From assembly GCA_963691655.1 (NCBI GenBank), contig OY829326.1, positions 84,871,235 through 84,935,234 of the forward strand: DNA of 64,000 bases. Direction: 5' to 3'. The DNA comes from Toxonevra muliebris (lineage: Eukaryota > Arthropoda > Insecta > Diptera > Pallopteridae). The translations under genes were made by a program, and so were the position numbers. The first letter of the stretch is position 1; each line of letters starts with the position of its first letter. The notes under the pieces are model-generated. The model ran no database searches. It was given only the letters and a program-made list of their open reading frames with translations, and was not told where the DNA came from. Below, one piece after another: positions 45,030-55,300 of the stretch.

Positions 45030-45400
45030 GCCCGAGGTAGCCGTCAAATAAAATTACAGATACGTTTACCTTTTACAGGCAAAAACCACCAACTTCCATT
45101 TTTAACCAATGGACCAACATTAACCTTGACTGCATGACATTCAGCTTTGTCAGTTGTTCCATCAATCGAAAAGAATATATGTTTTTCACTAATTTAGGAT
45201 TTTTAAAATAACTTCATACCAGTCTCCAACAAAATTCCTTGTACTTATGTATTTTTCAAAAATGCTTTCGAATTTTGGACTGTGGAGCTTTTTCAACAGT
45301 ATGTCCCACGTCAGTATAATTTTGGCAGGGTCGCCCGAAATTCATTTGTTTTTCCCCCATCATTTGTAACTCAGTTCTGTTTAAAGTCGATTAAAGCGAT
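45030..45400 (-). pseudogene. hAT-like transposase scrap
   Basis: The minus strand around 45090-45190 reads HIFFSIDGTTDKAECHAVKV followed by NVGPLVKNGSWWF. This resembles the catalytic Asp block (SIDETTD-like) of hAT transposases. The surrounding frame is soon lost. It may belong with the CAGTGATGC end at 44776. No second end was found. Confidence 0.5.
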
Positions 45401-46679
45401 TACTGCTTTTGACCACCGATATGTTTTCAAATAATGACTACAGAATAATTTCAAATTGTTTTATGTGAAATGATGCAAAAACAATAACTAAATTTAAAAT
45501 GAAACTACTCAATATTCAAATTTAACATTGTTTTATTATAAACAGAAAAAGTGTATAATAAAACCAGGCCACCTAGGTGACCTAGTGGTATATAATAAAA
45601 CCTTGTATCTCCAAGTACCATTTTGAAGAAAACGAAAAAGCTAAGAGTTGGAAAATAAGTTTTAGTGTTCAAGTAGAGATACGAGGGTGAAAAACTGGCT
45701 CATACAAACTCACTGGGAACTTATTTTTATCTGAATTCTTAGGTGATTGTATAATATTTAAGCGAAAAAAAACTCACTTTCGCCCAAAATGGAGGCACGT
45801 GGTTGAAGAATAGAGGTAGAGTTATGTGAGAGCAGAAATTATGACTAATGAAGATTTTTGTTAATTAATTGCTTTAGCTTTAAATTTTTAATTTAAAAAA
45901 ATATTTTTTTAATATTAAGTGATAGTTCACTTGCAATCTTATTGCAATTGATTTGATTTATATTTTATGCATATTGCCTTTTACATTACTATTTTCTGTA
46001 GTTACTTATTTGGTGTATTCGAAATGTAACTATGAACCCTTAATTTTGTGAATGATAACAAAACCAAAAAATTTTTGACAAAATTTTCATATTTAAAAGA
46101 GAGGAGAGTTCTGATTAGTCTACTGTGTATTATTATGCTATGGTTTTGAGTGTAGTTGATATAGAAGCAGACATGTTTTCTTATTAAATAATCCAATTTA
46201 AGCCGTTAAGTTGCACGAAAGGTAATTTCCCCACAACAACTCCGGCAACCACTATTACCTGTCCAGCAACTTGATGTACATATAAGAAAAATATTAGCAG
46301 TTTATTTATATTTAGAATAAATGGGCAACGAACGGCCTTGCAGTCCAAAATTGTTGGTAGGGAATTTTTCACACATTTCTATTAATTTTTATTCACTTTT
46401 CATTTTAAAATCATATTTCGGGTAGGAGCTCTTGAGAGTTGTACGCGTTATATGATTAATATGATTTAATAATTCTCTCTCTCATTAATTACCGTTAATT
46501 TTTTTTTATACATATTTTCTTTACATTGGTTGTTTACCTCATTGTGTTTTCTATAATTATAGTACCACTCTTTAACTTTTTACATAAATTTCAATTTCCG
46601 ATTTTTTAAATTAATTATGCCGTGTGCTTATCCAAATTATGTTTTAAAGACTGAACGACGATTTACTAATTAAGAAACT
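45401..46679. other. AT-rich intron, nothing firm
   Basis: No gene is recognized. A short palindrome-like CCACCTAGGTGACCTAGTGG lies near 45569. The rest is plain AT-rich sequence. Confidence 0.4.
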
Positions 46680-47670
46680 TGACTTTTATAGTTTTTTTCC
46701 TTTATTATTACAATGGATAGACTCGTACTTGAGAAATAAGGAGCAAAAAGTAATTTTTAACAATACCGTATCTGAAAGTATCAAAACACCATCTGGTGTT
46801 CCGCAAGGAAGCCATCTGGGTCCAATTTTGTTTTTTATTAACGATCCTCCATCTGTTATCAAACTCTCTAAGATATTAATGTTCGCTGATGATATATAAA
46901 ATTATTTAAGTCTTATAACGAAATAGAAGGTCAAAATTTACTGCGATCTCATCTTTTAGCATTAAATAATTGGTGCCACTGTAATTTAGAAAAATGTGAA
47001 TTCATGTTTTTTTCTAGAAGGCAGCCTATTTTTTTAGGTATGGATTAGATGATCACGAGCTGGAACAAGTTTTTTCGTTCGTTAACCTGGATGTCACAAT
47101 CGACACCAAATTAACTTTTAATTTACATATTAACTCAACTATTAATAAGGCTAAGGGCATCCTTGGTTTTGTTAAAAGATGGCCTAAAGAATTTAACGAT
47201 CCATATGTCACGAAATCACTTTACACTGCACTTGTAGGACCAGTTCTGGAGTATGGCTCTGCTGTGTGGAGCCCTCAGTACAACTGTTATGCTAATAAGT
47301 TGGAATCTGTGCAAAAACAGTTCCTCTTGTTTGCTCTACGTTCGTTGCACTGGAATCCATCACAGCACCTAGCCTCTTCGGAGCAGAAGAGTTATGCTAA
47401 ATGTGATGTTTGTGACTAAATTATTAAATGGTTATATTCAATTTCAATTCTTACTAAATGAAATCAAAATTAACTCTCTCCGGTACATAAAATGTAATCT
47501 ATTCAATTTTCTCAATCGTTTAACAGTTGATGATTACAAACAATCTGTAGCTCTAAAGAAACCCATATATGGATTTATTCTCCCAAATCAGCGCATTATC
47601 AGGGCATTCCGGAATGCATCTGAATCGGTCACCAAATCCGTACATGTGGATGTGCCCCTAGTGCGGATGG
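46680..47670 (+). pseudogene. CR1/Jockey-like LINE RT fragment
   Basis: The plus strand reads WIDSYLRNKEQKVIFNNT, SGVPQGSHLGPILF and MFADDI before a stop, then in shifted frames FVKRWPKEFNDPYVTKSL, EYGSAVWSPQYN and a last open piece at 47394-47678 (LNVMFVTKLLNG). These are RT palm and thumb motifs of the non-LTR type that has SGVPQGSHLGP. The N-terminal RT and endonuclease are missing. It ends about 110 bp from the exon 3 donor. Confidence 0.75.
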
Positions 47671-47779
47671 GCGGGTAAGTGGGTCTGTTGGGATTCGTTC
47701 GTTAAAGAATAGGCAGATGTTGTTCGATTGGGGGAATAAATGTTGCAGATGTAAATATAAATACCGAATAAAAACTTAC

Positions 47780-47963
47780 CAGTTCTGTAATCGATTTCAA
47801 AGTTGTCCTCTTGATGTCCATTAGATATTGTATAAATTAGCTTTCTTTTCAATGGGCTCTCAGCTTGAATCGATACTGACAAGGCGGAAAATATCTCTAC
47901 ATCTTCTTTAACAACATCTGAGTAAAATTGCTTGTCAAAAAGTGGCATAGATTTATCAACAAC
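47780..47963 (-). CDS. kug: Fat-like cadherin, exon 3 of window (residues 331-392)
   Basis: A 184-base exon between acceptor ATCTTAG and donor G|GTAAGT. It begins VVDKSMPLFDKQFYSDVV and ends FEIDYRT, with Gly392 split to the next exon. The linker VVDKSMP replaces a canonical DxNDN site, and QAESPLKRKLIYTI is the central part of the repeat. Both segments match my memory of Fat-like/FAT1-3 proteins and are the main reason for preferring kug over ft. A degenerate LINE lies in the following intron, its recognizable coding part ending about 110 bp from the donor. Confidence 0.87.
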
Positions 47964-48018
47964 CTAAGATTAAATAATTTATTGCAGTTAAAGATTAATT
48001 AAGAATATTAGATATCAC

Positions 48019-48736
48019 CTTTATGTATACTACAACATCTGTGGAGCACGGTGTAATAGCGTTGTCGTAAGCTGAAACAACTAATTCATATTTGTGATTA
48101 TGACCTTCGACATTTTGTTTCAAAATAAGCTCTCCTGTTTTTCGCTCCATTCTAAAAATTTCTCCATTGCCTTTTTTCATTTCGTAACGCACTTCTCCAT
48201 TTTCAAACGCATCCAAATCTACAGCTTGAACTTTTGTTATAACTGTTCCCTTAACGTCATCCACAGAGACTGTAGCATAATATGGCAAATTTACAAATAT
48301 AGGACAATTGTCATTGACATCTAAAATTGACACTTCCACAAGTATATTCGCTCTTCTTATATAATAATGGCTTTTATGAAATAAAAGCGATTTCGCTTCA
48401 ACAATTAATTGATATCTGTCCTGAACTTCTCTATCGAACATAACTCCAAGAGTCTTTATAGCTCCCGACGTTTTCCCAATTTGAAACATTTGCGTTGGGT
48501 TTAGAATTTGATATTCGACATTCTCATGTAAGAGATTCCCTACGACATTTACCAAACCGATTGTAACAATTTTTGTCGAGTTTTCCACTGTTGAAAATCC
48601 ATATCTTGGCTTTTGAAATGCAAACCCAGAATTATTCGATGTTTCAACATTGATATTGACTTGTGTTATAGTTGAGTATACTCCATCTGATGCTCGAATG
48701 TGTAATGTATAAAAAGTATTAAGCCGCTCCACATTT
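48019..48736 (-). CDS. kug: Fat-like cadherin, exon 2 of window (residues 91-330)
   Basis: This is the longest exon seen, 718 bases or 239 codons plus one base. The acceptor is a pyrimidine tract ending TTTTAG, and the donor is AAG|GTGATA. It completes the repeat begun in exon 1 (LHIRASDGVYS), whose closing linker NVETSNNSGF lacks the usual calcium-binding DxNDN. It then encodes a full repeat ending SILDVNDNCPIF and most of another (QAVDLDAFENGEVRYEM ... DVVVYIK). It ends in phase 0. The next exon begins only 55 bp further on, so these two exons are separated by the single short intron of the region. Confidence 0.88.
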
Positions 48737-51635
48737 CTAAAAGAAATAACAATAATAATTGAAATTAGAAAACAAAACCACCTTATTTTATATTTCACAC
48801 ATATTATCAATTTTGGGATACCTCCCACCCTCCTATTTTTCCAGAATATTTTTTTTGAAAGGGCTGCGATTTCAAAAAGTTAAAAATTTTAATGTTAGGC
48901 TCGCTACTCTCTGCTACCTTATTGTACAGATTTTTGTGATTTGCGCAGGAAAAATTATATCGCTGCCTGAGAAAACGAATGTCATATGCAGCGGTGATAT
49001 ATTGACAGATTTAACTCTAAATTACAGTTTTAGTTTTTTAGGTCGGCACGGCAGTTTTACAGATATTCTCCAAATATTACAGTTTATTCCCAAATTTTAC
49101 AGTTTTTGCAACTTCACCAGAGATATTTTAACAAAAATTATAAGAAGATCAGATAGCACTTGCAGGTAACGAATATGGAATGAATATTTCCCCAAATTAA
49201 TACTAATAAAACTAAAATTCAATTATTAATTATCTATCATGAACATATGAAATATATATATACATATGCATATATACATATGAATTACAACTAGACGTGT
49301 TTCACTTCACCAGAGATATTCGATTTATTTTAATCCTATCTGTAAAATAAGGTAACTGTATCTGAGACATAACTTGGCGACAAGTACAAAGTATGAACGA
49401 AAGTCATCAAGATTTTTGCGCACAACTGATTAATTTCATCAAAATGAGCTTAGTCACGAAAGTTGAAGTTGAACCATTCGATCACACTAAATGCAAATGA
49501 TCACGTTGGATTGAAAGTTTTACGAGTTGTTGAGCAAAGAATAGTTTAGTTTTAATAATCCAATGAAATATTTTTAATGTTACAAGAAGTTTTAAGCGAC
49601 TAACTGTAGAAAAAGATTTTAGAGTACAGTTTATATACAAAATAAAAGTATACTAGTAGGTAAGGCCCCGGTAACCAGTGCGGTTCAATTATAACCAAAA
49701 TCAGCTAAAATGAAGAATAAACGCGTATTTTTTTTTTAAAGGCTCTAAGTGTTAAACACAAATTTTTTTATATATTAAAAAGAAATTAACGTCTGATTTG
49801 CTAGTTCTATGAACCATTTTTTTAAAATATTTATTTAAATTACATACATATATTTTTAAAGTTCTTAATTCACAGCATTCCTAAATTATACAATCACAAA
49901 AAAAAACTAAAATAAAATAATGGAAAAAGAGTATTTTGATCACATATACAGAGTAATATTTTGTAACATATTTATACGTAAATATTTTTAAATCACATTT
50001 CAAGGTAGAAGAAGGCCATAACATACACATGAGTATGAATTGAGAAGCATTATAAACACTGGTGCTTTTATACAAACATTTACGTCATCAGGTATTTTGT
50101 AGTTTTCACGTTTTGCGTTTTAATCCATTTTTTTATGAAGTAAAGAATCTGACATACGGTTATGAACTTTGGTTTTAAATAAATTCATTGCTTATTGTTC
50201 ACTGTTTCAATAAAAAATGTTGTTAGGATTATTCAGGAAATGTATTATTTAGAGGAGCATTTAGTGTCTTTTAAGTTGAAAAAACGCGCAAAGCGCTAAA
50301 TCACTTTTTTTCTCGCTTTGTTGGCCACGCTGCTCACAAGCAACGTTGCTGTATTTTTGATTCTTGTTTTTATGTTTGCATTCTGCTTTCATTCATGGCA
50401 TATAACAAGAAATAACTCATCTTTACACCGAAATAAAATGAGTTAAAAACAAACTCGAGCGAAAAAAAATTACTTTTTCAGACTTTTTTATCCCTAATTT
50501 AATATACATAATTTATATTTTCGAAGTACAAATGTTTTTTCAGTAATGTAATGGTGGCACTCTCCGTTTGAATACAGACCATATTTTATTTCAATCAATA
50601 AGAGGGCGTCGCACAGTGTAGCGTCTCCATACAACCGGTGGACAAAAATAGAAGGAGTAGTGGAAGGCCAATGAAATTTTGCACAGATCTTTTTTAGGTA
50701 AATATTAAGAAATATTGCGAATTTCAAATAAATCGGTTAACGGACACGCCCACTTTCCATATAAGCTGAATCAAAAACTTTTGAAGTAATAAAGCTGAAT
50801 TTTTGTGCAGTGGCTACTGATACTGTAAGCATTTCTTAAAGCAAAAATGGTCAAAATTGGAAATATGGGCGTGGCACGCCCCGTACATAACAAGCGCCTA
50901 AATCAGTTTTTTGGATCAAAATCGTCGTAGAACCCAATCTCATGCCTTGAAAATTGGAATACGATAACAATTTATAAAAAATTTATAAAAATTAACTAAA
51001 TCAAAAAAGTAGGCGTGACATCTCCAATATAGTCAAAGTATTTTACGGTATATATTAAAGCTGCAATCTTTATCTATATTTTTTATGATTTTTGTGTAAT
51101 TTATTCAACTGTAATATACATAAATAATTAGGTATTATCAACCCTTCCCCCCCTTCCCCCTCCGTAAAAGTTTCTACTGTTCTATATGAATTTATTCGAT
51201 TTATTTATTAGTTTTATATAAAACATTTGAAACTTCTACGAGTTTTACGGGTAGGTTAATTTTTTTTGCCAAACTTTCTTCATACTTGATCAAGATCTAA
51301 TACCTATAGAATTTTTGTCTGCGTATTTAAAAAAAAAATTGGTACACCTTAATATGCATATATACAAGTATATTTATTTATGTATATTTTTATATAAAAT
51401 ATGTATGCATAAGGTACATACATGGAGTACAACTGAGATACCGCTTAAATTTGGCGTTTTCACATTTTTCAAAAAACTGTTTTTTTCATTCGAGGTTCCG
51501 CTAGAAAATTGATTACTACGTCTGAATATGCAAGCATATGCAGCTGAAATATTTTTTTATTATTGTAGAGATATCTCTTAAAAGAAATAAGTAAAAATTA
51601 GAGAGGACGTTTTTTGAAGAATTTTTTAAATTTCT
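48737..51635. other. Left part of the exon 1-2 intron
   Basis: No host exon. ACTTCACCAGAGATATT is repeated exactly at 49111-49127 and 49304-49320. TACAGTTT words cluster at 49020-49110. A Helitron 3' end lies at 49653. The repeat shared with 28995-29230 is at 50790-51060. Poly-C/CT tracts lie near 51145-51170. The 136-codon frame at 48759 is not credible as a gene. Confidence 0.45.
49653..49690 (-). mobile_element. Helitron 3' terminus
   Basis: CTAGTAGGTAAGGCCCCGGTAACC matches the terminus at 25695, with CTAG, a spacer and a hairpin that is degraded here. The rest of the element is not delimited. Confidence 0.5.
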
Positions 51636-51639
51636 TTAA

Positions 51640-52602
51640 CCCTCATCGGTCCCCTGTATCCAATATGATACAATTTCAATATATTCAATCAAATATCTTC
51701 TATAGTTATTATCCGATTCAAATAAAAAGAGGGCTCATGTAGTTAATTTTGAGGAGGAATATAACGCTATATAAAACAAGTAGTTGTAATAAATGTGCGA
51801 CACTGTACAAAAAAAGTTACAAATCAGGCCCCTGTGTATCCAATATGATACATATATGCATATTTATGGAAATCGTGAAGAAAGTAATTTTTCATCAGCA
51901 TCAGATGATGAAGATTTCGATTTTAATCTAAATACAAGCAGTGACATTGAAAATTTATAGCACAATATCCGAGTTGAAATGGCTGATAACCCAAACACTG
52001 CGTATTTATCAAAGGATAAAGCAATTCAATATTCTTATGAGCCAATTGATGTAAATGTTCTAGTTTCATATAGAAATAGTGCTGATATTGTCTCAGGCAT
52101 GTATTTTGATCTATTTATTTCCTTTCCTATCCTTTATTATATGCAATATAAAAATATGCGGTGCTTGAAATGGTTTGCTGGAATGTATCTTATTTATACA
52201 TTTGTAGGTCCAAGAATGAACGCATACTCTAACATCGATTCCCGTCATACCAGCCAGATAAAAAAACTAGCTGTGAGTAGCAAGGAATTTAAATTTTTTA
52301 TACAAAATAATTAGTTATTTGAAAAAAAAATGTATAAAAAGTTTATTCAACAACAAATACTTTTAGGCATTCAACTTTTTCGGCTTCATAAAACCATACC
52401 AAATTTTTTAGGATATATGTTTGCAAATACATAGGTAGAAAAAATTTACTTTTAAATTTTTGTTTTTTACATTTTAAAAATCCTTCGGTCTTCGGCTTTG
52501 GCCGAAGGTTAGATGAATGGCCGAAGTTCGGCTTCGGCCAAAAAATCACTTTCGGTCGGACACTACTAGGGACCAATTACGGTAATGAGGGACCGATGAG
52601 GG
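51640..52602. mobile_element. piggyBac-type element, 963 bp
   Basis: It is flanked by TTAA on both sides (51636-51639 and 52603-52606). The inverted ends are CCCTCATCGGTCCC and GGGACCGATGAGGG. TTAA duplication with CCC-starting ends is diagnostic of piggyBac. A 16-bp word, GTATCCAATATGATAC, occurs near the left end at 51656 and again at 51836. Near the right end there is a hairpin-prone GGCCGAAGTTCGGCTTCGGCC block. The inside is too short for a full transposase. Confidence 0.85.
51865..52314 (+). pseudogene. Probable piggyBac transposase remnant
   Basis: An acidic stretch in one frame (SDDEDFDFNLN at about 51900) is followed by the frame 51979-52314 with YLSKDKAIQYSYEPI and later WFAGMYLIYTFVGPRMNAYS. 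Acidic N-terminus, then SKD..I.YS, then a C-terminal helix with NAY fits piggyBac transposase with most of the catalytic centre deleted. Identification leans on the flanking TTAA and TIRs. Confidence 0.5.
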
Positions 52603-52606
52603 TTAA

Positions 52607-52970
52607 ACTTTGGCGTTTTTCTTCTTTTTTTTTTGTGTGTTTTAACATGTTTCAAAACGAAAAATGAAAATACATCTAAATGCCCTTAAAAAATAATACA
52701 AATAACGTTGGGAAAAAATTTCATTATATTTAAAACTAAAATAGAAAAGTTACAGGAGTTAGAAGTAAACCTACCAAAGTAGTATTTACTACAAAAAAAG
52801 TTATTGTTGCAAATACTTGACTTTCAATACGTTTTTTTATGGCAAAATAATAGTAAATTCAAAATCCTTTTTAAGCTTATCTAATTGAAGTATTTACAAT
52901 TGAACTGCATTTAAATATTAGCAATATTCGAACTTGACTTTTTTGAATTGTTTCCACCTTCGTCACACTG
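52607..52970. other. AT-rich spacer between piggyBac and hAT-like element
   Basis: No feature is recognized beyond homopolymer tracts. Confidence 0.4.
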
Positions 52971-52979
52971 TGCGCCGCA

Positions 52980-54428
52980 CAGTGGTCAAAAAGAGGGTAT
53001 TTTTGGAAAAAATTCTATACCTTTTGATTCAGTGGAGTAATTCCAAACAAATTTTTTTAAATCTTATTGAATATAAAGGCTATAAAAATAAAAAAAAAAA
53101 ATTATTATTAAGACTTAGAAAATGAAAAGTTTTGAAATTTTTTAAAGAACGGATGAATGCTTCAAAACATTTTGAAAATTTAAACTAAAAAATATGTTGC
53201 CTTTATTTGAATGGACGTAAAAAATATCCTTTAACAAAAATTTTCAATTTGAGGGTGTGGCTTATCCCACTGTATTGGTTTTAATAAAGTCTATAACTTC
53301 AACACGGAATATCATATGAAGATGAAATCTGAAGAAGAAGTTTACACAATGAACACCGATATGTGCTCCAAAAATGGGAGTGATAGGATCAAGAGGCGTG
53401 GTACCTTCCATACAGTGATGGTTCGTATAAATGCTATAATTTAGAAATAAATCAAAATTCAAAGATTAAATTTAACCAGAAATTTTGAATAGTAAATTCA
53501 AATGTTTGCTCTGATAGTGATCGTAGCGTTTCTTGTGTAGTTCCTTTACGTATTAATGAAGCAAATACTAAAAAATATGTACTTTGTTCATGAAACCAGT
53601 TTCAAATAAAATTCAACATAACCTTTACAATTAAAAAAATAAAACAGTAAAATTTTCAAATTTTTAACTATGGTTAGCCCAGAATTTAATTTAATTTTTC
53701 GTTAAAAAAGCAACATAAACATCGAAAATCTAACATACAACAAAAGTAAAAACCACAACCAATTTCAGTATCTCTCTCCAATTCTTACATCTCCAAAACG
53801 GTAGTACTCTCTCTTTTGTTTTGAATCATTGTTGTAATAATAATTTTTAATTACAATTTGCATAAAAAAAATTGCTTATATCAGCTTCTATCATAAGAGA
53901 AAATTCGTCCTAAAAGTATACTTAACTTCTTGTTTCCAATGAAAAATAATTTTTTTTTACTAATTTAGTTCACAAAAGTGACTATAATTATCGGGGTGGA
54001 AGGTAGGGGCAGCAATTTTTTGTGTCATTGGAAAGAATAAATCCCAGTCTTCATTATAAAACCAGTTAGAACGCGGAAATTGAGAGGAATCAGAAGATAC
54101 AAGCTATTAAAGTTAGACTAAATTGTATTTTTAGTTGCTTTGATAAATTGTATTTATTCAATTAATTAGTTATATTAAAAAGGGTTTTACTTCGGATAAA
54201 TATAGGAATAGCAAATGTTTAAAAATCCAGACTGAAAAATGTAAAATGTTTTGTGGAAGATAATTTCATTTTAGGGTATTTTTGTAACGTCAAAGTCACG
54301 CATATTTAAACTGCTTTTACAACATTAAAAAGCAACAAATTTAATAAATGTATTCTTAATCATTAGATATTTAAAAAAACATTAAAAAACAACTCGAAAA
54401 ATTGGATTTTTCAGCAAATAAACCACTG
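52980..54428. mobile_element. hAT-like non-autonomous element with 8-bp target duplication
   Basis: TGCGCCGC occurs at 52971-52978 and 54429-54436, an exact 8-bp duplication apart from one extra A before the left end. The ends are CAGTGGT and ACCACTG; further TIR similarity is weak. The CAGTG start, short TIRs and 8-bp duplication all fit hAT. No transposase is visible in the 1.45 kb. Removing it restores a continuous GC-rich motif. Confidence 0.6.
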
Positions 54429-54436
54429 TGCGCCGC

Positions 54437-55300
54437 CGCAATTTAGCCGCAAGGTTTCTTATTTGCAATTTTTCTTAATTGTAGCAAAAAAATCATTAAA
54501 ATAAAACAACTGATTGCTTTCTAGTGATGTTGAAATATATTTTAAGCATTTATTTTTAAATGTTTATTCGTCATCGTTTTAACTTAGAAACGAGATACCA
54601 AATTTTAAACACAAATAGCAGCTAAGCGATGTAACGAAGAAGCCAACGGCTAAAGGTAAACCACGCTGCATCTCAAAACTAACAAAGTCACTTGAGTGGC
54701 AGCGGTTGGTTACTATGATTTGTATTTTAAAAACAAAAATTAAACAATTTGCGGATAATTTTCCGCTGCGCGCCCTCCGAAGAGTTAAAACACGGCAAGT
54801 TCCATTTGCTCCGTTCCCGTATGAGCAAGGAACAAAAATAAAAGGAGTGGTCAGAATTTAATGAAATTTCGTTTCTTAATAAATAAAAGTGTCCTAATTT
54901 AAAAATAAAAAAAGGTTTTTTTTGTCGATTTTCCCTGTATAATATAATATAATAATTTTCAAACATTTTTTATACATAATTATATGCAGAAATAAAAACT
55001 TTTGAAGAGCCCTTTCCATATTATCAAGTTGCTCTGAAATATCGTTTAAACTTTGGCTCCAAATACCCATTTTGTGGTCTTAAAAAGTTATAAACAGCAT
55101 TTTTTCGAGAACAGATTTATGTAAGTTGATTTTTACTACATAATATATAATACACTATTTTTCTCACAACACCCACCTCCCCTGTATAATGCTCTCAAAA
55201 ATTATGTTCTGCAACTGTTCAAATCAGAATTTTATAATTTATTTGCAATGCCATTTTTTAATTTTAGAGTTTATTTATTTCAATTTCATCAATTAGAGTA
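54437..55300. other. Intron spacer
   Basis: No gene. Around 54780-54880 the text (GGAACAAAAATAAAAGGAGT, AATGAAATTTCG) resembles 50640-50690, another dispersed repeat pair. Confidence 0.4.

Noticed and set aside
48759..49169. 136-codon plus-strand open frame
   Set aside because: It lies in intron DNA, antisense to the acceptor region of exon 2, with no recognizable domain and an AT-driven composition.
49240..49290. ATATATACATATGCATAT palindromic tract as an origin-like element
   Set aside because: Simple TA/CATA low-complexity sequence common in insect introns.
49881..50075. Short minus-strand frame
   Set aside because: Composition artefact with no domain.
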